Assembly (NCBI GenBank): GCA_003164075.1
Contig: PLRZ01000420.1
Location: 1-7,046, forward strand
DNA length: 7,046 nt
Origin: Bryobacterales bacterium
Lineage (GTDB): Bacteria; Acidobacteriota; Terriglobia; Bryobacterales; Bryobacteraceae
Direction: 5' to 3'
The position numbers and the translations under genes were made by a program. Numbering within the stretch: position 1 is the stretch's first letter; every line of letters starts with the position of its first letter. Below the pieces are notes generated by a model that was not told the origin of the DNA, ran no database searches, and was given only the letters and a program-made list of their open reading frames with translations. Positions 1-6,851 of the stretch are shown one piece after another.

Positions 1-901
1 GGCAGTAGCCGATCTCTTTCATCATTTCGAGATCGAACATAGTCCGTTGATAGAGGCGTTGCGCTTCGATGAGCTTGCCTTGTTTTTCCAGCTCCTTATG
101 CCACCAGTCGAGTTCCACGCGGATGCTGTCCATGGCGCTCTGTTTGGTATCGTCGCTCATCACGTAATGGGTCTTGGGATAGATGGGGAGGCGCTGGTAG
201 GTCTGCTTCACCTGCCCCAGGAGCGGATCGATCTGCGCCAGGCTTTCCACCTCGTCGCCCCACAATTCGATGCGATAGGCGAAGTCGTCATAGGTGGGAT
301 AGACTTCGATGACGTCGCCGCGCACGCGGAACGTTCCACGCCGGAAATCGGCTTCGTTGCGGTCGTAGAGAATGTCGACCAGCTTGGAGACGATCTCGTT
401 GCGCGAGATCTTCTGCCCCTTTTCGAGCATCAGCAGCATGCCGTAGTAAGCTTCCGGCGATCCAAGCCCGTAGATCGCGCTGACGCTGGCCACGATCACG
501 CAATCGCGCCGCTCGAACAGCGACTTCGTGGCCGCGAGGCGCAACTTGTCGAGCTCGTCGTTGACGGTGGCCTCTTTTTCTATATAGACGTCGCTCGACG
601 GGATGTAGGCTTCCGGCTGGTAATAATCGTAGTAGCTGACGAAGTACTCGACGGCGTTGTCGGGGAAGAACGATCTGAATTCGTGATAGAGTTGCGCCGC
701 CAGGGTCTTGTTGTGCGCCATCACCAGTGCCGGCCGGCCCATGGCTTCGATCACTTTGGCCATGGTGAACGTCTTGCCGGACCCCGTCACGCCCAGCAGA
801 ACCTGATGTTGTTCGCCTTCCCGTACGCCGCGCGTCAACTCGGCGATCGCGTTTTCCTGGTCGCCGCGCGGCCGGTAGTTGACCGCCAATCGAAAGCCCA
901 T
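1..901 (-). CDS. uvrB: UvrB, excinuclease ABC subunit B (N-terminal part, runs off the window)
   Basis: UvrB is the damage-verifying helicase subunit of the cytoplasmic UvrABC nucleotide-excision-repair complex: it is loaded by UvrA and recruits UvrC for incision. The frame reads without a stop from ATG at 901 to base 1, giving 300 codons of a protein usually about 660-670 residues. Visible landmarks are the N-terminal YRPRGDQ segment (residues 9-15), the Walker A GVTGSGKT (37-44, Lys43), the NKTLAAQLY block (64-72), the signature [19 protein letters not shown] starting at residue 86 that forms the DNA-clamping beta-hairpin, [30 protein letters not shown], and [16 protein letters not shown] at the truncated end. 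The helicase DE-box, C-terminal motifs and UVR domain lie outside the window. The start is chosen by homology to the usual UvrB N-terminus; an AAGG sits directly against the ATG, too close to be a normal ribosome-binding site. An in-frame GTG at 955 is possible but would add 18 unlike residues. Identification is very secure. Confidence 0.97.
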   Translation of the reverse strand, partial: MGFRLAVNYRPRGDQENAIAELTRGVREGEQHQVLLGVTGSGKTFTMAKVIEAMGRPALVMAHNKTLAAQLYHEFRSFFPDNAVEYFVSYYDYYQPEAYIPSSDVYIEKEATVNDELDKLRLAATKSLFERRDCVIVASVSAIYGLGSPEAYYGMLLMLEKGQKISRNEIVSKLVDILYDRNEADFRRGTFRVRGDVIEVYPTYDDFAYRIELWGDEVESLAQIDPLLGQVKQTYQRLPIYPKTHYVMSDDTKQSAMDSIRVELDWWHKELEKQGKLIEAQRLYQRTMFDLEMMKEIGYC

Positions 902-1090
902 CCTTACAGGTTGGCACAGGTGGTGGATGGGTGCGTAAGCGGTTCCTGAAAGCACGTCTTTGCACAACCGCTCCCTCGCGGGGCGCCCTCTGGGCCCGGC
1001 CCGGTAAACACTTACAGAACTCCTGATGTCGTGGAATTTGCAGTGAGCCCGCAGGTGGGGTCCCTTGGTTGTCTTCCCGCGTATGCCGGT
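902..1090. other. Gene-free leader upstream of uvrB
   Basis: This 189-base stretch between the cytochrome remnant and uvrB has no convincing coding frame. Read on the minus strand it is rich in self-complementary GC blocks (GGGCCGGGCCC and GGGCGCCC around 980-1005) followed by a hairpin nearer to uvrB. The uvrB promoter should be here, but I see no good -35/-10 pair and no recognisable SOS operator. Confidence 0.5.
937..973. repeat. Imperfect hairpin in the uvrB leader
   Basis: GCGGTT at 939-944 pairs with AACCGC at 966-971. Inside, AAAG (949-952) pairs with CTTT (958-961), making a two-part stem. The right arm contains ACCGCTCCCT (967-976), whose reverse complement AGGGAGCGGT also occurs in the palindromic element at 1316-1325, so this may be a decayed relative of that repeat. 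It has no T-tract and lies 5' of uvrB, so it is not an obvious intrinsic terminator. It could also be a leader structure or chance in GC-rich DNA. Confidence 0.4.
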
Positions 1091-1207
1091 TTAGAAGATC
1101 CGCTGGTGGACTCGATCCACGGAGAATTCTTCGCCGGCGGCATGGCAAGCGGTGCAGCTCTCGCCCAATACGGTGGTGTTGGCGAGGGCGTGGGAAATCC
1201 CTAGATC
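1091..1207 (-). pseudogene. Remnant of a (probably multihaem) c-type cytochrome, C-terminal end only
   Basis: On the minus strand a frame enters from the repeat element at 1207 and ends at TAA (1093-1091). It encodes about 38 residues including LGESCTACHAAGEEF and then VDRVHQRIF before the stop. CTACH is a canonical CxxCH haem c attachment site. The Cys-His pair followed by a short tail with a VH resembles, as I recall, the C-terminal haem segment of OmcA/MtrC-type decahaem cytochromes, exported electron-transfer proteins. No start codon, signal peptide or other haem motif is present. The frame upstream is replaced by the palindromic element, where it stops at TGA 1231-1229. Beyond that element the intact kinase gene ends at 1401, so the body of the cytochrome gene is gone. 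The haem motif is directly visible; the family assignment is inference, and a chance CxxCH cannot be excluded. Confidence 0.5.
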
Positions 1208-1360
1208 GTTTCTGTCATGAAACTGCCTTCAAGTGGCAAGGACCGCTTGCTTGCGCGCGCGGCTCGGAAAACGCCGCGATGATTCCACGGGACTTGTTAC
1301 TGAGCCGCGACCGCCAGGGAGCGGTCTTGCCGTTACGAGCCGGAGTTTCATGACAGAAAC
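1208..1360. mobile_element. MITE/REP-like palindromic element with 17-bp terminal inverted repeats
   Basis: The left end GTTTCTGTCATGAAACT (1208-1224) is the exact reverse complement of the right end AGTTTCATGACAGAAAC (1344-1360). Further blocks also pair across the element: GGCAAGGACCGCT (1235-1247) against AGCGGTCTTGCC (1320-1331, one unpaired base), and GCGGCTC (1259-1265) against GAGCCGC (1302-1308). The 153 bases could therefore fold into one long imperfect hairpin. Flanks share AGATC (1203-1207 and 1362-1366, with one extra base on the right), a possible target duplication. It encodes no transposase and is too short for one, so it would be non-autonomous. The core resembles dispersed repeats I recall from Solibacter-like acidobacterial genomes, but I could not check this. 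It lies 40 bases past the kinase stop and could shape the 3' end of that transcript. Confidence 0.75.
1309..1326. repeat. REP-like core hairpin inside the palindromic element
   Basis: GACCGC (1309-1314) and GCGGTC (1321-1326) form a perfect 6-bp GC-rich stem around the loop CAGGGA. This compact hairpin sits asymmetrically in the right half of the larger element and has no equally perfect counterpart in the left half. Such stem-loops are typical of REP-type sequences recognised by RAYT transposases. Confidence 0.6.
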
Positions 1361-1400
1361 CAGATCGGTTATAAGCACCCGCCGAACCGGACACGGCAGC

Positions 1401-3149
1401 CTACTGCCCCAGAAGGAATTTCTGGAAGTTAATGCCGTCCTTGATCTGCACCGTGCGGGTGGCCTGCTTGCCGTCTTTCCATTCCACCGTAACGGAGTAA
1501 GATCCGGGCGCCAGTTGAATCTGCGCCGGAGTGACCTGCGGCTGGCGCTTACCATTTACCAGTACCGTGGCGCCGGCGGGGTCGCTCGAAAGCATCAACG
1601 TGCCTTGTACCGACCTCAACACCACCGCGGGAAGTTCCACGCCGCTGGAACCCACGTCCACGTCGCGGCGTTCCACGTCGTATCCCGATTTCGCGAGCTC
1701 GAGGGAATGACGGCCGGGAGCCGCTTCCAGCGTGCATGGCGTGGTGCAGGCGGTGTCCAACTGTCCATCGAGCGTGGCGATGGCGCCCTTCGGACTGCTG
1801 ACCACCACAATCGGTTGCGGCGCCGCGGAGACGCGGGGCGGCGCGGGCCGGCGGACCGGTGTATCGGCTGGCGGCGCGTTCTTTGCAACGGCCGGCGCAG
1901 GGGCCTCCGGCTCGGTAGGTTTTTGCCGGTCGGCCGGCGGCATGGGGCTCGGCTTGGTCTCGGCGGGAGGCGCCACCGCGACCGGCGCCGGCTCCGGCTC
2001 CGGCGCCGCGGGAGTGACCGCAGGCGTTTGCGGCTTCGGCGATTCGGCCTGGGGCGCAGGTTTTTCCGGCGAACCCTTGCTATTGAGAAGCCAGGTGGGT
2101 TTGACCTCCCATGCCACAATAACCAACAAGGCGGCAGCCATCAGGATAGCCGCCAGAAAGGGAAGAAAGCCGCTGCGCTGCTTCCGGGTGCGCTCGGTGG
2201 TGCCGCTGGCGGTGAGTTCCGCCCGGCGCGCCCTCCGGCTGGGGGGCAGAGCCGGCGGCGCCAGGATCTTGTCGGACATGGTGGGCGCGTTGAGGCTGCC
2301 TCCGCGCGGCAGGCTTTGCCAACCCGGGTTGGCGGCACAGGCCTTTTCCAGGGCCTCGGTGAACTCCTGGCAGGAGGCATAACGGGCATCCGGCTTCTTG
2401 GCCAGGCCCTTTCGCAGGACGCTTTCAATGCCGCTGCCCAGGCTGGAATTGATGCGATGCGGCGGCGGCGGCTCTTCCGCCACAATCTTGTAGACCACGG
2501 TGGTCAGATGCTCGCCCGTGTAGGGCTTCTCGCCGGTGAGCATCTCGAACGCGATAACGGCCAGCGAGAATTGATCGGAGCGCCCGTCCACCGCTTGCCC
2601 CTGCACCTGCTCCGGCGACATGTAGTGCGGGGTGCCGACGATGGAGCCGGTCATGGTGAACTGCTCCGCGGCGGTGATCTTGGCGATTCCGAAATCGGCG
2701 ATCTTCGCCGTTCCGTTGGCGGCGATCATGATGTTCGCCGGTTTGACGTCGCGATGCACAATCCCCTTACCGTGAGCGTAGTCCAGCGCCACGGCGGTCT
2801 GGGCGAGAATGCTGAACATGCGGTCCGGCGCCAGCGCCTGCGGCTGCGAGAGCACCTGGTCCAGGGTGGGCCCGTCGACATATTCCATGGCGATGTAAGC
2901 CAGATCGCCCTGTTGTTCCACATCGTAGATGGTGACGATGCCGGGATGGGACAGGATGCCGGCGGAGCGCGCCTCGCGGAATAACCGCTCGCGCATCCGT
3001 TCCTGCTCGTCCGGCTTCAGCACGGCGCCTAAGTTAATGGTCTTGATGGCCACCGGCCGGCCGATGTTGGGGTCGATGGCGTGATAGACCACACCCATGG
3101 CCCCCCGCCCCAGTTCCCTAACGATCTTATATCGCCCGATGCGGTCCAT
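1401..3149 (-). CDS. Membrane-anchored Ser/Thr protein kinase (PknB type) with two PEGA domains
   Basis: This complete 582-residue Hanks-type kinase phosphorylates Ser/Thr on protein substrates that the sequence does not identify. The cytoplasmic kinase domain spans about residues 7-270: glycine loop GRGAMG (14-19), VAIK with Lys36, alphaC Glu59, catalytic HRDVKPAN (132-139, Asp134), DFG (152-154), activation-loop Thr/Ser candidates (T165, T167, S169, T173) and SPE (178-180). All catalytic residues are present, so it should be active. A basic linker leads to one membrane helix (about 328-347), then a Pro/Ala/Glu-rich spacer (about 352-445) and two PEGA-like repeats (about 448-515 and 518-582, with VVSSPKGAIATLDG and LSSDPAGATVLVNG), predicted extracytoplasmic. 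PEGA domains are thought to bind surface or cell-wall components, so it may be a sensor kinase. The ATG at 3149 is the natural start, directly before the conserved N-lobe, but has no clear Shine-Dalgarno. It is divergent from the sensor histidine kinase and ends 40 bases before the palindromic element. Confidence 0.95.
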   Translation of the reverse strand: MDRIGRYKIVRELGRGAMGVVYHAIDPNIGRPVAIKTINLGAVLKPDEQERMRERLFREARSAGILSHPGIVTIYDVEQQGDLAYIAMEYVDGPTLDQVLSQPQALAPDRMFSILAQTAVALDYAHGKGIVHRDVKPANIMIAANGTAKIADFGIAKITAAEQFTMTGSIVGTPHYMSPEQVQGQAVDGRSDQFSLAVIAFEMLTGEKPYTGEHLTTVVYKIVAEEPPPPHRINSSLGSGIESVLRKGLAKKPDARYASCQEFTEALEKACAANPGWQSLPRGGSLNAPTMSDKILAPPALPPSRRARRAELTASGTTERTRKQRSGFLPFLAAILMAAALLVIVAWEVKPTWLLNSKGSPEKPAPQAESPKPQTPAVTPAAPEPEPAPVAVAPPAETKPSPMPPADRQKPTEPEAPAPAVAKNAPPADTPVRRPAPPRVSAAPQPIVVVSSPKGAIATLDGQLDTACTTPCTLEAAPGRHSLELAKSGYDVERRDVDVGSSGVELPAVVLRSVQGTLMLSSDPAGATVLVNGKRQPQVTPAQIQLAPGSYSVTVEWKDGKQATRTVQIKDGINFQKFLLGQ

Positions 3150-3293
3150 TCAGTTCTAGTGATAGCACATGGGGAGACGGTGCGGCCTGTTTATAAGTGC
3201 GTCCACGCGGCCACTCTGCCATAATCGTGCGTCGCTGCCTGGCGCCACCGGTTGCCGTTTCGGACCTCGCCAGCCTTAAAATGAAACTTCACG
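3150..3293. promoter_or_regulatory. Divergent intergenic region between the Ser/Thr kinase and the sensor histidine kinase
   Basis: This 144-base region must carry promoters for both outward-facing genes. For the minus-strand kinase there is an AT-rich TATAAA-like box (reverse strand of about 3190-3196) and a weaker TATCAC about 15 bases before its ATG. For the plus strand there is CATAAT (around 3220) and TAAAAT at 3277-3282. No strong -35 accompanies any of them. No operator palindrome stands out. Confidence 0.45.
3277..3282 (+). promoter_or_regulatory. Candidate -10 box (TAAAAT) for the sensor kinase gene
   Basis: TAAAAT lies 11 bases before the ATG at 3294, matching the bacterial -10 consensus at five of six positions. 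Initiation the usual 6-8 bases downstream would give a leader of only a few bases. A loose TTGCCG at 3252-3257 is a poor -35 with 19-base spacing. The same box occurs in a similar place before the gene at 5340. Confidence 0.4.
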
Positions 3294-5279
3294 ATGACAC
3301 CGGATAGGGACGGCGAGAAGAAGAGCGTGATGGCGCGGTGGACGCGGCTTTCGTTGCGCTCCAAGGGTGTAGCGGTGCTCACCATACCCCTCTCGGCGCT
3401 GGTGTTGGCGCAATTTGCCATTTACCGCGTGGAGGGAGACGTCGCCTCCGTGGATCAACGGGTGGAGCGCTTTTACGATACCCGCTCGGCATTGTCGCAA
3501 CTCCGCATTTCCCTGAGCGGCGCGCAAGCCGCCGCGGGCGGGTACGTGGCCACCGGAGAGCGGCAGTTCGCCGCCATGTTCGATCAGGCTCGCGAGTCCG
3601 TCAATCAATCCCTGAACCGGCTTTCGCCGCTGATCGGAGAAACAGCCAACGACGGGCCCTTGACGGAGATCCGGCGCCAGGCCGACCAGGAACTGGCGAG
3701 CCTGAGTTCGCTGCGGCAGTCTCCCCCCGATTCCGCCGCCGCCGCGCCGCGTTTAACCCGCGCCCGGAACGCCATGAGTGCGGCGCTGGCACGCGTGGCT
3801 TCGCTCAGCGAGGCCGAGGAACGGCAGTTTGCCGCGGCCCGGGCCCAGCGCGACCTGACGCGCCGGCGCCTCTTCCGCACCTTGATGGCTTGCGGAATTC
3901 TGGGCCCGCTGGGCGCGCTTTTCATGAACCTGGTGGTGGCCGGGCGGATCTCCAGGCGGATCGTTGCGGTGGAGGAGAATGCCCGCCGCCTGGCCCACGG
4001 GCTGCCGCTCGAGCCCTTCCGCCGCGGCAGCGACGAGATCTCGGCGCTGGCCCGCCAGATCGAAGACGCGGCCTACCTGTTGCGCAAGAGGGAACGCGAG
4101 GTCAAGGATAACGAACAACGCTATCGCGATCTGTTCGACCGCGCGCCCATCGCCTTCGAAGAGACCGATCGCGATGGCGTGATCCGGCGGTTCAACCAGG
4201 CGGTCTGCAATCTGCTGAAAAGCCGGCCGGACCAGATATTAGGCTGCAAGGCGTGGGAGTTCGTGGCGCCCGATCAGCAGGAGAACTTCCGCCAGGCCAT
4301 GACCGAACGGATTGCCACGGGCACCGAAGCCGGGGCGTTCGAATGCGACTACATGCTGGATGACGGCTCGCGCATCACGGTGGAGATCCGCGAGAATCTG
4401 GTCCGCGGCGACCACGACGAAGTGACCGGCGTGGTCCGCTCCCTGCTGGATGTGACCGAGCGCAACCTGGCCGATATGGCCGCCCGCAAGGTCTCGCAGT
4501 ACGCCATGGAATTGCGCAATAAGAACGAGCAACTGGCGCGGGCGCTGGAAGCCGCGCGGCTGGCCACCGAAGCCAAGAGCCGCTTCCTGGCGGGCGTCTC
4601 GCATGAACTGCGCACTCCGCTGAACGGGATCATCGGTTTTTCGGAACTGATGTACGATGCCAAACTGGGGCCCGTCAGCGAAGACCACAAGGACGTATTG
4701 AGCGACATCCTCACCAGTGCGCGCCACCTGCTGCAGCTCATCAACGACATCCTCGACTTGTCCAAGGTGGAAGCCGGAAGAATGGAGTTCCACCCCGAAC
4801 CCACGCGCATCGACACGCTGGTGTACGAAGTGCGCGACGTGGTGCGGCCCCTGGCCGAAAAGAAGCGTCTCCGGCTGGCGATCACAGTGCCCTCGGACCT
4901 CACGGCGGTGGTGGATCCCGCGCGCTTCAAGCAGGTGCTCTACAACTACCTCTCCAACGCCGTGAAGTTCACGCCCGACAGCGGCCGCGTGGAAGTCCGC
5001 ATTACCCGCGAGGAAGATTCCTCATTCCGCCTGGAAGTGGAAGACACCGGGGTGGGCATCTCCCCCGACGAAATTGCCAAGCTGTTCCAGGAGTTTCAAC
5101 AGCTTCCGAACAGCCGGAAGGCCGAGCAGGGCACCGGACTGGGGCTGGCTCTGACGCGCCACATCGTGGAAGCGCAGGGAGGATCGGTCTCGGTGCGCAG
5201 CGTCAAGGGGAGCGGCAGCGTGTTTGCCGCGGTGTTTCCTTTGGTTAGCATTCCCATATCCGATGGGGTTCCACGATAG
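3294..5279 (+). CDS. Membrane sensor histidine kinase, CHASE3-HAMP-PAS-HisKA-HATPase
   Basis: This 661-residue inner-membrane sensor autophosphorylates on histidine and feeds a receiver protein. Domains in order: TM1 (about 25-44); a helical periplasmic segment of about 150 residues that fits CHASE3 (about 46-192); TM2 (about 196-216); HAMP (about 217-270); PAS (about 273-390, from NEQRYRDLFDRAP to LLDVTERN); a short coiled coil (about 395-430); HisKA with SHELRTPLNGIIGFSEL (phosphoacceptor His437); and HATPase_c with N-box NYLSNAVKFTP (551-561, Asn555), G1 DTGVGIS (from Asp584) and G2 GTGLGL (613-618). All catalytic motifs look intact and there is no attached receiver, so phosphate should go to a separate protein, most likely the one encoded 60 bases downstream. 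The ATG at 3294 is preceded by TAAAAT but no Shine-Dalgarno. ATG at 3330 (residue 13) follows a purine-rich GAGAAGAAGAG and is a reasonable alternative start. The CHASE3 ligand cannot be told. Confidence 0.95.
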   Translation: MTPDRDGEKKSVMARWTRLSLRSKGVAVLTIPLSALVLAQFAIYRVEGDVASVDQRVERFYDTRSALSQLRISLSGAQAAAGGYVATGERQFAAMFDQARESVNQSLNRLSPLIGETANDGPLTEIRRQADQELASLSSLRQSPPDSAAAAPRLTRARNAMSAALARVASLSEAEERQFAAARAQRDLTRRRLFRTLMACGILGPLGALFMNLVVAGRISRRIVAVEENARRLAHGLPLEPFRRGSDEISALARQIEDAAYLLRKREREVKDNEQRYRDLFDRAPIAFEETDRDGVIRRFNQAVCNLLKSRPDQILGCKAWEFVAPDQQENFRQAMTERIATGTEAGAFECDYMLDDGSRITVEIRENLVRGDHDEVTGVVRSLLDVTERNLADMAARKVSQYAMELRNKNEQLARALEAARLATEAKSRFLAGVSHELRTPLNGIIGFSELMYDAKLGPVSEDHKDVLSDILTSARHLLQLINDILDLSKVEAGRMEFHPEPTRIDTLVYEVRDVVRPLAEKKRLRLAITVPSDLTAVVDPARFKQVLYNYLSNAVKFTPDSGRVEVRITREEDSSFRLEVEDTGVGISPDEIAKLFQEFQQLPNSRKAEQGTGLGLALTRHIVEAQGGSVSVRSVKGSGSVFAAVFPLVSIPISDGVPR

Positions 5280-5324
5280 TTATGGGCTGTGCAGTCCGGG
5301 ACTACGAAAACCTGCGGCGTAGGC

Positions 5325-5330
5325 TAAAAT
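5325..5330 (+). promoter_or_regulatory. Candidate -10 box (TAAAAT) for the multi-receiver gene
   Basis: The 60-base gap after the sensor kinase stop contains TAAAAT nine bases before the ATG at 5340. Initiation at normal spacing would fall at or next to the start codon, i.e. a leaderless transcript. No convincing -35 precedes it and no Shine-Dalgarno lies between it and the ATG. The gene may also be read from the upstream sensor kinase promoter. Confidence 0.4.
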
Positions 5331-5339
5331 ACAGTTGCC

Positions 5340-6851
5340 ATGGCTGGCGAACCAATTCTGATAGTTGACGATACGCCGGTAAACCTGAAGCTTACCCGCA
5401 TCCTGTTGGTGAACGAAGGTTACAAGGTGATGACCGCGGCCAGCGCCGAAGAAGCGCTGGAACTGCTCCGCAGCTATCATCCGCAATTGATCCTGGCGGA
5501 CATCCAGTTGCCGGGCATCGACGGGCTGGAACTGACAAGGCGTATTAAGAAGAACGAGGAGACCCGCGACATCACTGTGGTGGCGCTCACGGCCTTCGCA
5601 ATGAAGGGGGACGAACAAAAGGCCGTGGAGGCGGGATGCGACGGCTACATTACCAAGCCCATCGACACCCGCTCTCTGGGGGCGCGCATCCGGGACCACC
5701 TCAACCGGCGCTCGGAAGCGCGGGGGGCCTCGACTGCCGCGAAGCCCATGGCGCCAGGCGACGCAGCCTCGCTGCCCGCCGCGGAAATGCTGGCGCTGCG
5801 GCGCCGGTTTCTCACCGAAGGCCAGGAGAAGGCGCGGCAGATGCTGCTCGATCTCGATGGCCAGTTCAGTGCGGCCGAGGCGGCCAAACAGGTACACAAC
5901 TGGATCGGCACCGGCGGCCTGCTGGGGTATTCGGCCATCAGCCGGCTGGCGCGCGAGGCGGAAGCGGTGCTGCTGGTGCGGCCGCTCGAAAACGATCAGC
6001 TTCGCGATTCGCTCACCAACCTGGCGCTGGCGTTCAACAGCCCGCGCGAGGCCCGCGACGCGCCGCTTTCGGAGACCATTGTGCACGCGCTCTCGGGCAA
6101 GCGGGTGGCGCTGGTGGGCCTCCCCGCCAGCGATGCGCAGCGGATGTGCGTGGCGCTGGAACGAACCAATGCGGTGCCGGTGTTTTTTGAAGCCACCGAG
6201 CCGCCGAATTCGCCGGCCGTCCTCGAATGTCATCTGGCCGTGGTCCACGTTCGTCCGGAAATGGGCCGGACGCCGTGGTTGGAGCCGGGCACGGCTTACC
6301 TCATGCCGCTGGTATTCGTGGGCAATCGCGATCACCTGCTTTCGCTGGAACAGGGCGTGCAATCGCTGGCCAGCGAATTCCTGATGGATTCCTGGCAGCC
6401 CGAGGAAGCCTTGGTGCGCTTGAGCCTGGCGCTTTCGCAGCAGCGTGTGGGCGCGACGCAGAAGGCCCCGGCCGGTACGGCGGCTACCGAACGCACCAGG
6501 GTGGCCATCGCCGACGACGATCCCACGGTGCTGGCGCTGGTGCGCACCGCGCTGGCCAACTTCGGCATGGAGTGCTACACCGCCGTGGATGGTCCCAGCG
6601 CCCTCGATACCATTCGGCGAGTCCGGCCCCACGCCGCCGTGCTGGACGTCAACATGCCGGGCATGGACGGCTACGAAGTGCTGTCGGCGGTACGCGCGGA
6701 GGAAATTCCGGTCCGCGTTCTGCTGCTCACCGCCCGCCAGCAGGAAAGCGACGTGATCCGCGGCTTCACTTTGGGGGCCGACGACTATGTGGTCAAGCCG
6801 TTCAGCCCCATGGAACTGGTGGCGCGAATGAAGCGGCTTCTCTGGCGATGA
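5340..6851 (+). CDS. Multi-receiver response regulator: REC, HPt-like, degenerate receiver-like, REC
   Basis: This 503-residue soluble phosphorelay protein has no DNA-binding or enzymatic output domain. REC1 (about 4-120) is DivK-like: Asp10/Asp11, phosphoacceptor Asp54 (ADIQLPGIDG), Thr84, Lys106 (ITKPI). A linker leads to an HPt-like helical segment (about 150-225) with HNWIGTGGLLG at His186; the lysine usual three residues after the histidine is replaced by Ile189. Residues about 253-372 have the strand/helix rhythm of a receiver but none of its active-site residues: VALVGLP replaces the acidic pair, LAVVHV puts His303 at the phospho-Asp position, and FLMDSWQP puts Asp350 in place of the lysine. 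The C-terminal REC (about 387-503) is intact: Asp392-394, Asp436 (VLDVNMPGMDG), Thr464, Lys486 (VVKPF). It presumably receives phosphate from the sensor kinase 60 bases upstream. Its stop overlaps the next start (ATGA), implying translational coupling. The two intact receivers are certain; HPt and pseudo-receiver calls are inference. Confidence 0.93.
   Translation: MAGEPILIVDDTPVNLKLTRILLVNEGYKVMTAASAEEALELLRSYHPQLILADIQLPGIDGLELTRRIKKNEETRDITVVALTAFAMKGDEQKAVEAGCDGYITKPIDTRSLGARIRDHLNRRSEARGASTAAKPMAPGDAASLPAAEMLALRRRFLTEGQEKARQMLLDLDGQFSAAEAAKQVHNWIGTGGLLGYSAISRLAREAEAVLLVRPLENDQLRDSLTNLALAFNSPREARDAPLSETIVHALSGKRVALVGLPASDAQRMCVALERTNAVPVFFEATEPPNSPAVLECHLAVVHVRPEMGRTPWLEPGTAYLMPLVFVGNRDHLLSLEQGVQSLASEFLMDSWQPEEALVRLSLALSQQRVGATQKAPAGTAATERTRVAIADDDPTVLALVRTALANFGMECYTAVDGPSALDTIRRVRPHAAVLDVNMPGMDGYEVLSAVRAEEIPVRVLLLTARQQESDVIRGFTLGADDYVVKPFSPMELVARMKRLLWR

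Noticed and set aside
47..949. A 300-codon open frame on the plus strand
   Set aside because: It is antisense to uvrB, which is unmistakable on the other strand.
902..1090. Possible SOS (LexA) operator before uvrB
   Set aside because: A GTTC-like half site is present, but no properly spaced partner could be found.
288..1148. A 286-codon minus-strand open frame covering the uvrB start and leader
   Set aside because: It overlaps uvrB in another frame and reads as low-information Arg/Pro-rich sequence with no family resemblance.
1975..2010. GGCTCCGGCTCCGGC-type short repeat within the kinase gene
   Set aside because: It encodes the Pro/Glu/Ala-rich spacer (PEPEPAP) and is ordinary low-complexity coding sequence.
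1233..2984. A 583-codon open frame on the plus strand
   Set aside because: It is antisense to the intact Ser/Thr kinase, has a biased Arg/Gly/His-rich composition with no recognisable domain, and begins inside the palindromic element; an expected by-product of GC-rich codon usage.
5280..5324. Possible intrinsic terminator between the sensor kinase and multi-receiver genes
   Set aside because: Only a weak 5-bp CTACG/CGTAG pairing with a long loop and no T-tract.
5280..6632. A 450-codon open frame on the minus strand
   Set aside because: It lies opposite the multi-receiver gene, whose domains are clear, and its composition (Arg/His/Gln-rich) is that of a shadow frame.
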